Of a stretch of DNA of 64,000 nt, positions 43,223 to 52,232 are shown one piece after another. A program made the position numbers and the translations under genes. This DNA is from Actinokineospora enzanensis DSM 44649. Lineage in GTDB: Bacteria > Actinomycetota > Actinomycetes > Mycobacteriales > Pseudonocardiaceae. The notes below the pieces were generated by a model that saw only the letters and a program-made list of their open reading frames with translations, did not search any database and had not been told where the DNA came from. Position 1 is the stretch's first letter. Each line of letters opens with the position of its first letter. The DNA lies in the NCBI RefSeq assembly GCF_000374445.1, contig NZ_KB894412.1:1-64000 (forward strand), in the 5' to 3' direction.

Positions 43223-45457
43223 GTGTCAACGGGCAGCGTCGAGCGGCTCCTGGGTGATTTCCGCTACCGCTATGTCGGGACCGCGCGGGCGATCATCGCC
43301 GTGCTGAGTGCCGCGGTAGCCGTACCCGTGGCGCCGTGGGACGGGCGGACGGTAACCGGGGTGCTCGCTCTCGCGTTGGTGACGTGGCAGGTCGTCTACC
43401 TGCCGCAGACGCGGATGCGGCCCGGCTGGTGGGTGCTGCCCGCGGACTTCGCGCTGGTGGTCGGGCTCGCGCTGACACAGCGGTGGACGGTGCCGCCGGA
43501 GTATCTGACGTCCGGGTTCGGGTGGGTCAGCGTGGTCGTGTCGATCACCGTCATCGCCTACCAGTGGCACTTCCGGCGGCTCGCGGGCGCGGCCGGGGTC
43601 ACGGTCCTGCTCGCGGCGGCCTACGCGATCGGGGCCGGGGTGGCGATGCCGGAGACGCCGGGGGTGGGGGTGCCGCTGGCGTTGTGGCTGCTGGTCGAGG
43701 GGGCGTTGTCGCGGGGGTTGTTCGAACTGGTGCGCAAGGCGGCGCGGCACGCGGATCTGGCCAGTACGCGGAACGAGCGGGCGCGGACCGATGCCGAGAG
43801 TGACCGGATGATGCGGGCCGACGACGAGGAGTACCTGGCGACGCTGCACGACACGGTGGCTGGCACGTTGCAGTGGGTCGGGGACGGGGTGTTCGACCGG
43901 CCCGCGCGGTGGCTGTCGGAGCGGGCGCGGTCGGATCTCGCGCAGGTGGCCGGGACCGTCCATACGGGAGTGTCGGTGGACGCGGGGGCGTTCGCCGAGA
44001 TGGTGGGGGCGGTGGCGGCGCAGGCGGTGACCAAGGTGAACCTGGTCGTGCAGGTGTCGCGGTCGTTGCGGGAGCGGGTGGCGTCGGCGTTGTGCTGGGC
44101 GATGCGGGAGGCGTTGGCGAACGTGGCCCGGCACGCGCGGGTGGACGTGGCCGAGGTTGCGGCGCGGGAGACCGAGGCGGCGGTGGTAGTGACCGTGGTC
44201 GACCGGGGGGTGGGGTTCGATCTGGCGACCGTGCCCGCAGACCGGCATGGGTTGACGCGTTCGATCCGGGAGCGGATGCGGCGGGTGGGTGGGGCCGCGC
44301 GGATCGAGTCGGGGCCGGGCGCGGGTACCACTGTGCAGCTCACCTGGCCGGAACGCGAGGAGACGCAACGCGAGGAGCCGTTGAGTGCCCGGCGGTTGCT
44401 GCGCGGGCTGCGGATCGCCACGGTGTGTATCGCGACCGCCGTCCTGGTCGGTCGCAGCACGCCGACCCTGCTCGCGAACCTCGACGTCTACCTCTCTCCT
44501 GCCGGGGAGATCGGCGGCTACGTGATATTGCTGGCGGTCGCTGCGGTTACCGCGTTCGCCATCGTCCGCGACCTCTCTCTGGGACCGTGGGCGCCCGCGT
44601 TGGCCGTGGTGGTCCTGGCGGTGTCCATTGTCGCCACCGCCGGGGTGCCGCCCGAACACCTGATCACGCCGGTGCACTGGAGCTACGAGACGGTCGGCTG
44701 GTTCGCCACCGCTGTGCTTCTGCACCGCCCGTTGCGGGAGCTTCTCGCGTTCCAGGCCACGTTCCTGACGTGCGCATTGGCCCAGGTTGCGCTCGCCGGG
44801 CAGTTCGACCAGCCCACGCTGGCGCGGCTGATCACGATCTCGGTGGCCATCATCGGTTTCCAGGTCACGACCGGCGCCTGTGGACAGTCGCTGTCCGCGC
44901 TGGCGGCCGAGGCGGACGCGGAGACCGAGCACGCGGACGAGCTGCGCGCCCGCAACGAGATCGAGGAACAGCTGCACGCCCGGCGGCGCGCCCGGCACGC
45001 GGACCTGATGCCGACCATCGCGCCGCTGTTGTCCGGACTGGCCGATGAGAGCCTGGACCCAGGCGATGAGTCCGTGCGTAAGCGCTGTCTGGTCGAGGCA
45101 GCGCGGGTGCGCCGATTATTGGCCGAACGTGGAGACGACGACCCGGTGTCGGCAGAGCTGCGTCCGGGGATAGAGCAGGCGGGGCGTAGGGGCGTGGTGG
45201 TGGATGTGGTGCTCGCGGGGGCACGACCGACACCGCCGCCGCAAGTCGTGCGTGAGCTGACGGAACCGATCCTGGTAATCCTGTCCTTGGCACGGACCTC
45301 CGCGCGGATCACCATCGACGGTGCGGCGGGGCGGGTGACGGCGAGCGCGCGGGCCGACAGCCCGCCGGTCGACCTGCTCCGGCCGGACGGGCTGACCATG
45401 CACGTCGACCACTTCGACGGCCTGACCTGGGTGGAGGTCGGATGGACCAGCGGGTGA
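43223..45457 (+). CDS. Sensor histidine kinase with duplicated membrane and kinase-like halves
   Basis: About 744 residues. First half: four to five membrane helices (20-155), an H-box LHDTVAGTLQW (His about 209), an N-box REALANVARHAR (about 293), G-boxes DRGVGFDL (about 328) and GPGAGTTV (about 365), all as in NarL-type HPK7 kinases. Second half: another membrane block (385-560), a coiled helix with ARHADLMPTIAPLLSGL, and a degenerate ATPase-like end without N or G boxes. The second copy is probably a regulatory or dimerisation pseudo-kinase. The start may be GTG 43223 or ATG 43169. It overlaps the response regulator by 16 bases. Confidence 0.82.
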   Translation: MSTGSVERLLGDFRYRYVGTARAIIAVLSAAVAVPVAPWDGRTVTGVLALALVTWQVVYLPQTRMRPGWWVLPADFALVVGLALTQRWTVPPEYLTSGFGWVSVVVSITVIAYQWHFRRLAGAAGVTVLLAAAYAIGAGVAMPETPGVGVPLALWLLVEGALSRGLFELVRKAARHADLASTRNERARTDAESDRMMRADDEEYLATLHDTVAGTLQWVGDGVFDRPARWLSERARSDLAQVAGTVHTGVSVDAGAFAEMVGAVAAQAVTKVNLVVQVSRSLRERVASALCWAMREALANVARHARVDVAEVAARETEAAVVVTVVDRGVGFDLATVPADRHGLTRSIRERMRRVGGAARIESGPGAGTTVQLTWPEREETQREEPLSARRLLRGLRIATVCIATAVLVGRSTPTLLANLDVYLSPAGEIGGYVILLAVAAVTAFAIVRDLSLGPWAPALAVVVLAVSIVATAGVPPEHLITPVHWSYETVGWFATAVLLHRPLRELLAFQATFLTCALAQVALAGQFDQPTLARLITISVAIIGFQVTTGACGQSLSALAAEADAETEHADELRARNEIEEQLHARRRARHADLMPTIAPLLSGLADESLDPGDESVRKRCLVEAARVRRLLAERGDDDPVSAELRPGIEQAGRRGVVVDVVLAGARPTPPPQVVRELTEPILVILSLARTSARITIDGAAGRVTASARADSPPVDLLRPDGLTMHVDHFDGLTWVEVGWTSG

Positions 45458-46113
45458 TCACGGTGGTCGTGGTGGACGACCACCCGGTGACCAGGGCCGG
45501 GGTGGCGACCTGGCTGGCCGCCGCCGACCCGCCGATCCGGCTGGTGGCGGCGGGCGCGTCGGCGGCGGTGGCCTGGGTGCCGCCGGGCGGGGCGGCCGAT
45601 GTGGTGGTGTTCGACCTGATGCTCGTCGGCGGCATCCCGGCCTATCGGGAGCTGACCCAGCTGGTGGCGAACGGGCGGCGGGTCGTCGTGTACTCGCAGC
45701 GGACGGACGAGGAATCCGCGCTGCGCTGCCTGGAGATCGGCGCGAGCACGTACATGACCAAGGGGGAGAGCGAGGACTACCTGGTCGAGGCGATCCGCGC
45801 AGCAGCAGCGGACCGCCCCTTCGTCTCACCGACGCTCGCCGGGGCGATGGCCGCAGACCACGCGGACAACCGGCCCCGGTTGAGTCCGCGCGAGAAGGAG
45901 ATCCTGCTCGCTTGGTTCCGCAGCAGCAGCAAAGCCATGGTGGCGCGGCAGAAGGGCCTGCGCGAGAGCTCGGTGAACAGCTTCATCGAACGGGCCCGGA
46001 TCAAGTACGCGGAGGTCGGTCGGGACGCGCCGACCAAGGCGGACCTGGTCAAACGGGCGCTGGAGGACGGGCTGATCAGCCTGGAGGATCTGGACCGACC
46101 CGCCGGAAAATGA
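45442..46113 (+). CDS. NarL/LuxR-type response regulator
   Basis: 223 residues. The receiver has the acidic pair Asp12-Asp13, phosphoacceptor Asp58 (VVFDLML) and Lys107 (MTKGES). The C-terminal LuxR-type HTH (about 145-210; LSPREKEILLAWF, SSVNSFIERARIKY) binds DNA. It is translationally coupled to the sensor kinase. No target operon is obvious; the next gene downstream, an S8 protease, is 261 bases away. Confidence 0.92.
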   Translation: MDQRVITVVVVDDHPVTRAGVATWLAAADPPIRLVAAGASAAVAWVPPGGAADVVVFDLMLVGGIPAYRELTQLVANGRRVVVYSQRTDEESALRCLEIGASTYMTKGESEDYLVEAIRAAAADRPFVSPTLAGAMAADHADNRPRLSPREKEILLAWFRSSSKAMVARQKGLRESSVNSFIERARIKYAEVGRDAPTKADLVKRALEDGLISLEDLDRPAGK

Positions 46114-46374
46114 GCGGGGTACAGGTTCTATTCACTGTATTGCAGCCGGTTTCGGATGGTTGTTCCCGGCACCGTGAACACCCGTGAACGTTCCGGGTTG
46201 CCATTCCTGACAATCACTCTGACCTGCATTTTCACTGCTGAACGGTCCGTTGGGAAGCGTTCCGGCTTGTCGCCGGAATTAGCCGAAAAGCACTGTTCGA
46301 TGCGGTGGAGCGGGTGCCGCTGGGTGGGTGGGTCACCCGCATCCACAACCCTGCGAAGTGAGGATCCACAGCAC

Positions 46375-48234
46375 ATGAAGAAGCGACTCTCGCCGAGAAC
46401 CACAACCGTCCTGGTCTCGGTCGCCGCGGTGGGCGGGCTGGGGCTCGCGGTGGCACCCCCGGCGCTGTCCGCCGAGTCCGCCGCGCAGCCCGCGCTGATC
46501 CGCGACGCGGGCTCCGCCGACGCGATCGCCGGCCGCTACATCGTCGTGTTCAAGGCCCAGGGGCAGGGCCTGCAGGCGGTGTCCGCGGCCGCGACGTCGA
46601 TGGCGCAGCGGTACGGCGGCACGGTCCAGAACACCTACGACGCCGTGTTCAACGGGTTCTCCGCGACCATGTCGGCGGACGCGGCCGCGAACGTGGCGCG
46701 CGACCCGGGCGTGCAGTACGTACAGCAGGCGACCCGCGTGCGGATCGCGGACACCCAGAGCAACCCGCCGAACTGGGGCGACGACCGCATCGACCAGAAC
46801 GCCCTGCCGCTCAACCAGACGTACAACTACCCGGCCAACGCGGGCCAGGGCGCGCACGTGTACGTGCTGGACACGGGTATCAACCCGAACCACGTGGACT
46901 TCACCGGGCGCATCCTCCCCGGCTATGACTTCGTGGACAAGGACAACGCCCCGACCGACTGCCACGGCCACGGCACGCACGTGTCCGGCACGGCAGTGGG
47001 GACTACCTACGGCGTGGCGAAGAAGGCGACCGTCACCGCGGTCCGCGTTCTCGACTGCGGTGGCAGCGGATCCAACGACAACATCATCGCGGGCCTGAAC
47101 TGGGTCAAGACCAACGCCGTCAAGCCTGCCGTCGTCAACTACAGCGTGGGTTGCTACCAGCGGTGCAGCGACTCCACGATCGACAACGCGGTGAAGTCCC
47201 TCATCGCGAGCGGCATTCAGTGGGTGCAGGCGGCGGGCAACGCCAACGACAACGCCTGCTACTTCAGCCCGCAAAAGCTGCCCGAGGCCATCACGGTCGG
47301 CAACGTGAGCCGCACCGACGCGCGCAACGGCACCAGCAACTACGGCTCCTGCCTGGACCTGTTCGCGCCCGGCACGGACATCGTCTCCGCCGACTACCGC
47401 ACCAACACCGGTACCGCCACCATGACCGGCACGTCCATGGCCTCCCCGCACACAGCGGGCGCGGTCGCGGTGTACCTGGGGCAGCACCCGGACGCCACGC
47501 CCGCGCAGGTGCGCGACGCGTTGGTGAACAACGGGACCACCGGCAAGCTCACCGGTATCGGCAGCGGGTCGCCGAACGTGTTGCTGTACACCGCGTTCAT
47601 GAACGGCGGCACCAACCCGGACAACGTCACCGTGGCCAAGCCCGCCGACCAGACCGCCACGGTCGGCACGCCGTTCTCGCTGACCAACTCCGCCACCGGC
47701 GGCACCGCCCCGTACACGTGGTCCGCGACCGGACTGCCGGACGGGCTGACCATCGCCACCGACACGGGCACGGTCAGCGGCACGCCGACCGCCGCGGGCA
47801 CGTCGAACGTGACCGTCACCGCCAAGGAGAGCGGGGGCAAGACCGGCACGGCCACCTTCGCCATCACCGTGTCCCCCGGCGGCGGCGGTACCTGCGACGC
47901 AGCCACCAACGACACGGACTACCCGATCGCGGACCTGTCCACCGTCGAGAGCAAGGTGACGCTGTCCGGCTGCACGGGCAACGCGTCGGCCACGGCCACG
48001 GTCGCGGTGGACATCAAGCACACCTACATCGGTGACCTGATCGTCACGCTGGTGGCGCCGGATGGCACCGCCTTCGTGCTGCACAACCGCATGGGCGGCT
48101 CGATCGACAACCTCGTCAAGACCTTCACCGTGGACCTGTCCGGGGAGGCCCGCAACGGCACCTGGACGCTGCGCGTGGAGGACGCCGCCGCGGTGGACAT
48201 CGGCAAGATCGACAGCTGGACGCTGACCACGTAG
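46375..48234 (+). CDS. Secreted S8 serine protease (subtilase) with I9 propeptide, Ig-like and P domains
   Basis: 619 residues. Signal peptide about 1-33. Inhibitor I9 propeptide about 50-124 (GRYIVVFKAQ, NGFSATMS). The proteinase-K-like S8 domain has catalytic Asp166 (VLDTG), His199 (HGHGTHVSG) and Ser354 (GTSMASPH). Ig-like putative-sugar-binding domain about 420-505 (GLPDGLTIATDTGTVSGTP). C-terminal P/proprotein-convertase domain about 515-619 (IKHTYIGDLIVTLVAPDGT, GTWTLRVEDAAAVDIGKIDSWTL). Complete and probably active outside the cell. ATG 46375 is placed by the signal peptide; the open frame upstream is not coding. Confidence 0.92.
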   Translation: MKKRLSPRTTTVLVSVAAVGGLGLAVAPPALSAESAAQPALIRDAGSADAIAGRYIVVFKAQGQGLQAVSAAATSMAQRYGGTVQNTYDAVFNGFSATMSADAAANVARDPGVQYVQQATRVRIADTQSNPPNWGDDRIDQNALPLNQTYNYPANAGQGAHVYVLDTGINPNHVDFTGRILPGYDFVDKDNAPTDCHGHGTHVSGTAVGTTYGVAKKATVTAVRVLDCGGSGSNDNIIAGLNWVKTNAVKPAVVNYSVGCYQRCSDSTIDNAVKSLIASGIQWVQAAGNANDNACYFSPQKLPEAITVGNVSRTDARNGTSNYGSCLDLFAPGTDIVSADYRTNTGTATMTGTSMASPHTAGAVAVYLGQHPDATPAQVRDALVNNGTTGKLTGIGSGSPNVLLYTAFMNGGTNPDNVTVAKPADQTATVGTPFSLTNSATGGTAPYTWSATGLPDGLTIATDTGTVSGTPTAAGTSNVTVTAKESGGKTGTATFAITVSPGGGGTCDAATNDTDYPIADLSTVESKVTLSGCTGNASATATVAVDIKHTYIGDLIVTLVAPDGTAFVLHNRMGGSIDNLVKTFTVDLSGEARNGTWTLRVEDAAAVDIGKIDSWTLTT

Positions 48235-48248
48235 GTCACGCCCGTCCC

Positions 48249-48279
48249 GCGCCCGGCGAGCCCTGCACTCGCCGGGCGC
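48249..48279 (+). terminator. Hairpin terminator after S8 protease gene
   Basis: Perfect 12-bp stem (GCGCCCGGCGAG with CTCGCCGGGCGC) and a 7-base loop, 15 bases after the protease stop. Confidence 0.75.
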
Positions 48280-48292
48280 GACCCAGCCGACC

Positions 48293-48331
48293 GAGGCGCA
48301 CGGCCGGACCGTCCCACCGGCCGTGCGCCTC
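48293..48331 (+). terminator. Second hairpin, 15-bp stem
   Basis: Arms GAGGCGCACGGCCGG (48293-48307) and its exact complement at 48317-48331 around a 9-base loop. A tandem terminator with the preceding hairpin. Confidence 0.7.
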
Positions 48332-48356
48332 GACATGTCCGGATCCGGATGGCAGA

Positions 48357-48385
48357 CTAACCATCTATCTAGGATAGGAGGTTAG
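48357..48385. promoter_or_regulatory. Inverted repeat operator over MFS gene ribosome site
   Basis: The arms CTAACC and GGTTAG enclose a second inverted pair TATC-TAG-GATA. It ends one base before GTG 48387 and includes the AGGAGG ribosome site. A dimeric repressor bound here would block expression of the transporter. No regulator gene is adjacent. Confidence 0.55.
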
Positions 48386-48386
48386 C

Positions 48387-49613
48387 GTGCTGAGGTCGGC
48401 ACCGAGCGCGCGCAACACCGGCGTCCTGGTGGTGTTCACCGCCGTGACGAACCTGGCCGACGGCGTGACCAAGGTCGTGCTACCGCTGGTGGCGACCGGT
48501 CTGACCAGCTCACCCGCGTTGATCGCGGGCGTCGCGCTGACCCTGTCGCTGCCCTGGCTGCTGGTGGCACTGCACGTCGGCGTGCTGGTCGACCGCTTCG
48601 ACCGCCGAACCCTGATCTGGCTGGCCAACCTGGTCCGCCTGGGCACGATCGCGGCCCTGCTCGTCCTACTGGCGGCTGACCTGGTCACCATCCCCGTCCT
48701 CTACGCGGCCGGCCTGGCATTGGGCGTGGCGGAGGTGGTGGCGTTGACCTCCACGTCCGCGTTGATCCCCACTGCCGTTGAACCCCAGGGTCTGGAACGC
48801 GCCAACGCGTGGGTCGCAGGCGCGGAAACGGTGTGCAACGAGTTCTGCGGCCCGTTCCTGGGCGGCCTACTCGTGGCGTTGGGCGCTGCGGCGGCGTTGG
48901 GAGTAACGGGCGTCGCGTACGTGGCGGCGATGTTGGTACTGACGTTGTTGGTGGGCCGGTTCCGCCCGAACCTGGACGACGCACCGGTGGCGTCCGTGCA
49001 CAGCCGCATCGCGGAGGGCCTGCGCACGGTCTGGGACAACAGCCTGCTGCGTTTGATGGCCCTCGCCCTGACAGTGCTGTGCGCCTGCTGGGGCGCGTGG
49101 CTGGCGTTGATGCCCTTGGTGGCGACCAGTCTTCTGGGCCTGGACGCACAGGGGTATGGCCTGCTGCTGAGCGCGCTGGGCGTCGGCGGTCTGGTGGGCG
49201 CGTTGGTCGTCGGACCGGTGAACCGTCTTCTCGGCCGCCGTTGGTCGATGTTCGCGGACCTGCTGGGTACGGCCGCGATGGTCGCCGCGCCCGCGCTGAC
49301 CACGAACCCCTGGGCCATCGCGAGTACGGCGTTCCTCGGCGGTCTCGGCGGCACGCTGTGGACGGTCAACGCCCGCACGATCGGTCAGCGGCTCGTCCCC
49401 ACCGGACTCCAGGGCCGCTACAACGCCGCCTACCGCCTGTTCAGCTGGGGCGCGATCCCGCTGGGCGCGGGCCTGGCCGGGGCACTGGCCGAATGGCTCG
49501 GACCGGCCGCCGCGTTCGGCGTCTTCACGCTGGGCCCACTGGCCGTGATGGTGCCGTTCCTACGCACGGCGACACCGGCAGCACTATCGGACCCTCCACC
49601 AGCGTCAGCGTGA
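48387..49613 (+). CDS. MFS transporter
   Basis: 408 residues with 12 membrane helices. It has MFS traits: VGVLVDRFDRRTLIW between helices 2 and 3 and GPVNRLLGRRWSMF in the second half. It resembles multidrug/enterobactin-type exporters (MFS_3). The substrate is unknown. It starts at GTG 48387 after AGGAGG. The 3' end overlaps the convergent NYN gene by 89 bases. Confidence 0.88.
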   Translation: MLRSAPSARNTGVLVVFTAVTNLADGVTKVVLPLVATGLTSSPALIAGVALTLSLPWLLVALHVGVLVDRFDRRTLIWLANLVRLGTIAALLVLLAADLVTIPVLYAAGLALGVAEVVALTSTSALIPTAVEPQGLERANAWVAGAETVCNEFCGPFLGGLLVALGAAAALGVTGVAYVAAMLVLTLLVGRFRPNLDDAPVASVHSRIAEGLRTVWDNSLLRLMALALTVLCACWGAWLALMPLVATSLLGLDAQGYGLLLSALGVGGLVGALVVGPVNRLLGRRWSMFADLLGTAAMVAAPALTTNPWAIASTAFLGGLGGTLWTVNARTIGQRLVPTGLQGRYNAAYRLFSWGAIPLGAGLAGALAEWLGPAAAFGVFTLGPLAVMVPFLRTATPAALSDPPPASA

Positions 49614-50349
49614 TATCGCTGCCGGAGGTGCCCGCGGTGGTGACCCGGTGGTCCAGCCTGCCCAGGAAGTCCCGGAACCCGCGACAGCCGTAGTTCCGCT
49701 CGTCGAACGCCGGGTCCAGCGAGATCATCTTGCTCTTCACCCAGCTGGCGGTGGGCGCGGCCACCGTGGCCTGCCCCATCGCCGACACCAGCAACGCCTC
49801 GGCGTCGGCGATGTCGAACTCACCGCTGGGAAGATCCACGCCACCCGGATCGACCTGGGCGACCAACGTCCCCCAGTACTTGTATTCCGAACACACCGAA
49901 ACCAACCGGGGACTGGCGTTGGCCTCGGTCCCCACCCCCACCACGTGCTTGCCGAACTCCCGCAGCCGCTGCACCAACGGCGTGTAGTCCCCGTCCCCCG
50001 CCACCAGCACGAACACACTGACCTCCGGATGCGTGATCAGCGTTTCCATCGCGTCCACGGCCATCCGGATATCCGCCGCGTTCTTGCGCGCCGCGCCGAA
50101 CCGCACGACCTGGATCAGGTCCACGCCGTTCATCGCCAGATCCTGCTGGTAGCGCCCGAACTGCGCATTGGCCCAGTCGGCGTAGGCGCGGCGGATGACC
50201 GCGTTGCCGTAGTCCCGGCACAGGCAGGTGATGGCCGCGTACGGGACCGGGTTGACCCGGCCCGCGCCCGCCCCGCAGACCAGGTTCTCGAAGTCGACGT
50301 AGACCCCGACCGAGGCGCCGAGGGACGCGTCCTGCCTGGTGGCCCTCAT
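49525..50349 (-). CDS. NYN-domain RNase with LOTUS/OST-HTH (LabA-like)
   Basis: 274 residues. The NYN (PIN-like) domain has acidic residues expected for Mg-dependent RNA cleavage: Asp19 (VYVDFEN), Asp93 and Asp99 (ADIRMAVDA), Asp119 and Asp121 (VAGDGDY). A LOTUS-like winged helix is about 185-250 (SWVKSKMISLDPAFDERNYGCRGFRDFLGRL), an RNA-binding module. The gene is divergent from the EACC1-caspase operon with 88 bases between starts. Functional linkage is possible but not shown; LabA-like proteins are also common as lone genes. Confidence 0.85.
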   Translation of the reverse strand: MRATRQDASLGASVGVYVDFENLVCGAGAGRVNPVPYAAITCLCRDYGNAVIRRAYADWANAQFGRYQQDLAMNGVDLIQVVRFGAARKNAADIRMAVDAMETLITHPEVSVFVLVAGDGDYTPLVQRLREFGKHVVGVGTEANASPRLVSVCSEYKYWGTLVAQVDPGGVDLPSGEFDIADAEALLVSAMGQATVAAPTASWVKSKMISLDPAFDERNYGCRGFRDFLGRLDHRVTTAGTSGSDITLTLVEGPIVLPVSPCVGTAPSRPVGPA

Positions 50350-50423
50350 GCCCTGGTTATCGACCGGCCCCGGGGGGATCTTGAGTGGCGGGCGGGAAAG
50401 CGACCACGGCGTCCCGGTGCGCT

Positions 50424-50437
50424 GCTACGGTTCCACC
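50424..50437 (+). promoter_or_regulatory. Putative leaderless promoter of EACC1-caspase operon
   Basis: TACGGT lies about 7 bases before GTG 50438, a TANNNT -10 with no ribosome site in between. It supports this start for the EACC1-like gene. Confidence 0.4.
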
Positions 50438-50848
50438 GTGGCCGATGTGCTGGTGCTACGGGTGGCGAGCGCCCGCTACGACGACGACCACCCCGGGTGG
50501 CGCCGTCAGGTGGACGTGCTCCGGGAACGGTTGCGCGCGATCGACGAGGGGCCGGAGCCGGGTGCGCCGAGCCTGGTCGTGGCGACCGGGCTGGACGCCC
50601 CCGACACTGTCGACGCGGGACGGACGAAGGGGGTCGTCGACCTCGCCGCGGTGGTGCTCAGCTCCGCGCACGTGCTGCGCGCGGCGGCCGAGGTGATCAA
50701 CCAGTGGCGGGCGCAGGACGGGTCCCGCTCGGTCCGGGTCAAGATCACCCGGCCGGACGAGATCATCGAGATCGACGGTACCGGCGGCGCGGGCGTGCGG
50801 GCCGCGGGCGAGAGCCTGCGGGCGCTGTTGGAAGACCAGGACCGGTGA
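50438..50848 (+). CDS. EACC1-like effector-associated constant component
   Basis: 136 residues. Pattern: VLVLRVASARYDDDHPGWRRQVDVLRERLRA, a variable middle, VVDLAAVVLSSAHVLRAAAEVINQW, RSVRVKITRPDEIIEIDGTG and a final helix SLRALLE. This order matches EACC1, a small alpha/beta domain described as the constant partner of caspase, trypsin, TIR or STAND effectors in actinobacterial conflict systems. The next gene, a caspase, starts 6 bases after its stop, which is the classic arrangement. It is thought to act as an adaptor. Confidence 0.8.
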   Translation: MADVLVLRVASARYDDDHPGWRRQVDVLRERLRAIDEGPEPGAPSLVVATGLDAPDTVDAGRTKGVVDLAAVVLSSAHVLRAAAEVINQWRAQDGSRSVRVKITRPDEIIEIDGTGGAGVRAAGESLRALLEDQDR

Positions 50849-50854
50849 GTCCGC

Positions 50855-52219
50855 GTGGGCACCTTCCGGGCGCTGCTGGTCGGTAACGCGCGGTTCCCGC
50901 TCGACCCGGTGGGGCTCGGGGACCTGCGCGGCCCGCACAACGACGTGGCGGCGCTGCACGCGGCGCTGTCCGATCCGTCGACCGGCCTGTTCGAGTGCTT
51001 ACCGCCGCTGTTGGACGCGCCCGCGCAGGCGATCCTGTCCGCGGCGGACGACTTCCTGGCCACCGCGCACCGCGACGACTGCCTGCTGTTCTACTACAGC
51101 GGACACGGGCAGGTGGACACACACAACGACTTCTACCTGTGCGGGTATGACACCGAGACCGGCAACCTCGCCTCGCCGCGCGTCGCCGGGCGGCTGCTGT
51201 CGCGGATGGTGGACGACTCCCCGGCCCGGTTGAAGATCATTGTCCTGGACTGCTGTCACGCGGGCGAGTTCAAGGGCGGCCTGATCGCCCCCGGCCACCT
51301 GCGCGGACGCGGTCGGTTCGTGCTCGCGGCCGCGCGGCGCACCAGCAGGCTGCTGCCGGACGCGGCCGCCGCCGACGGCCTCAGCCCGTTCACCGGCTAC
51401 CTGCTCGACGCGCTCGGCAGGCCCGAGCTGGACGTGGACGGCGACGGGTTCATCACCGCGCAGGACGTCGCCGAGTACATCACCGACGCGGCGCGGCACC
51501 GCGCGGACCGGCTGTTCGCCTTGCAGGAGTGGAAAGGCTCGGGTCCGGTGCCGCTCGCCCGCGCCGTCGCCCGGGGACCTGTCACGGCGGGAAAGAACGG
51601 GGACCCGACTCGCACAACCGAAATCCCCCCGCCGCCGGGTGTCCTGCCCGAACTGGTCGCGGTGCCCGGCGGGTTCTCGTTGAGCCGCACCCTGGTGACC
51701 AACGCCCAGTTCCGCGCGTTCCTGGCCGATCCCGCGAACGGTCGTTGGCGGCGCGGTCGCGATCCCGACTATCTGCGCACGTGGCGGGAGGTCGTGGCCG
51801 ACCCGGACCACGAGCACTGTCCCGTCGTGGACATGGACCAGGACGCGGCGATGGCCTATCTGGACTGGGTGGGTGAACGCCTGGGTAGACCGTTGCGCCT
51901 GCCTCGCGAGTCCGAATGGCTCAGTGCCGCCCAGGCCGGGCGGGACGAGGGATGGCATCTGGCCGATACTCGCGCGGGCCGGGTCAACTACCGCGACACC
52001 CTCGGTGAACTCGGCCAAGTAGGTGAGTTCGGTGAGAATCCCACTGGACTGGCCGACCTACTCGGCCAGGTATGGGAGATTTGCGTTGCCGGGCACGGCG
52101 AACTCGTACTGCGAGGTGGGGCGTTCAACACTCCCGCTGCATCACTGCTCGAACGGCGCACCCCCGCGCGGGTGTGCCGCGGGGACGTGGGGTTCCGGTG
52201 CGCGGCCGATGACCGATGA
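50855..52219 (+). CDS. Caspase-like protease fused to FGE-sulfatase-type domain
   Basis: 454 residues. The caspase domain (1-250) starts FRALLVGNARF and has catalytic His84 in YYSGHG and a DCC motif (LDCCHAGEF, probable nucleophile Cys134). A linker with EIPPPPGVLPE leads to an FGE-like C-lectin-fold domain (about 268-454). Marks are VAVPGGFSLSRTLVTNAQFRAFL, WVGERLGRPLRLPRESEW, LRGGAFN and VGFRCA. FGE modules on caspases are regarded as ligand-binding or diversified sensor tails, not formylglycine makers. No reverse transcriptase or template repeat was seen. GTG 50855 follows the EACC1 stop by 6 bases. Confidence 0.88.
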   Translation: MGTFRALLVGNARFPLDPVGLGDLRGPHNDVAALHAALSDPSTGLFECLPPLLDAPAQAILSAADDFLATAHRDDCLLFYYSGHGQVDTHNDFYLCGYDTETGNLASPRVAGRLLSRMVDDSPARLKIIVLDCCHAGEFKGGLIAPGHLRGRGRFVLAAARRTSRLLPDAAAADGLSPFTGYLLDALGRPELDVDGDGFITAQDVAEYITDAARHRADRLFALQEWKGSGPVPLARAVARGPVTAGKNGDPTRTTEIPPPPGVLPELVAVPGGFSLSRTLVTNAQFRAFLADPANGRWRRGRDPDYLRTWREVVADPDHEHCPVVDMDQDAAMAYLDWVGERLGRPLRLPRESEWLSAAQAGRDEGWHLADTRAGRVNYRDTLGELGQVGEFGENPTGLADLLGQVWEICVAGHGELVLRGGAFNTPAASLLERRTPARVCRGDVGFRCAADDR

Positions 52220-52232
52220 GCGGAAGGACGCG

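Noticed and set aside
46255-46280. Hairpin TTCCGGC...GCCGGAA upstream of the S8 protease as a riboswitch
   Set aside because: A single 7-bp stem with no further conserved structure; insufficient evidence.
50855-52219. Diversity-generating retroelement acting on the FGE tail
   Set aside because: No reverse transcriptase, Avd-like gene or template repeat was found in the window.
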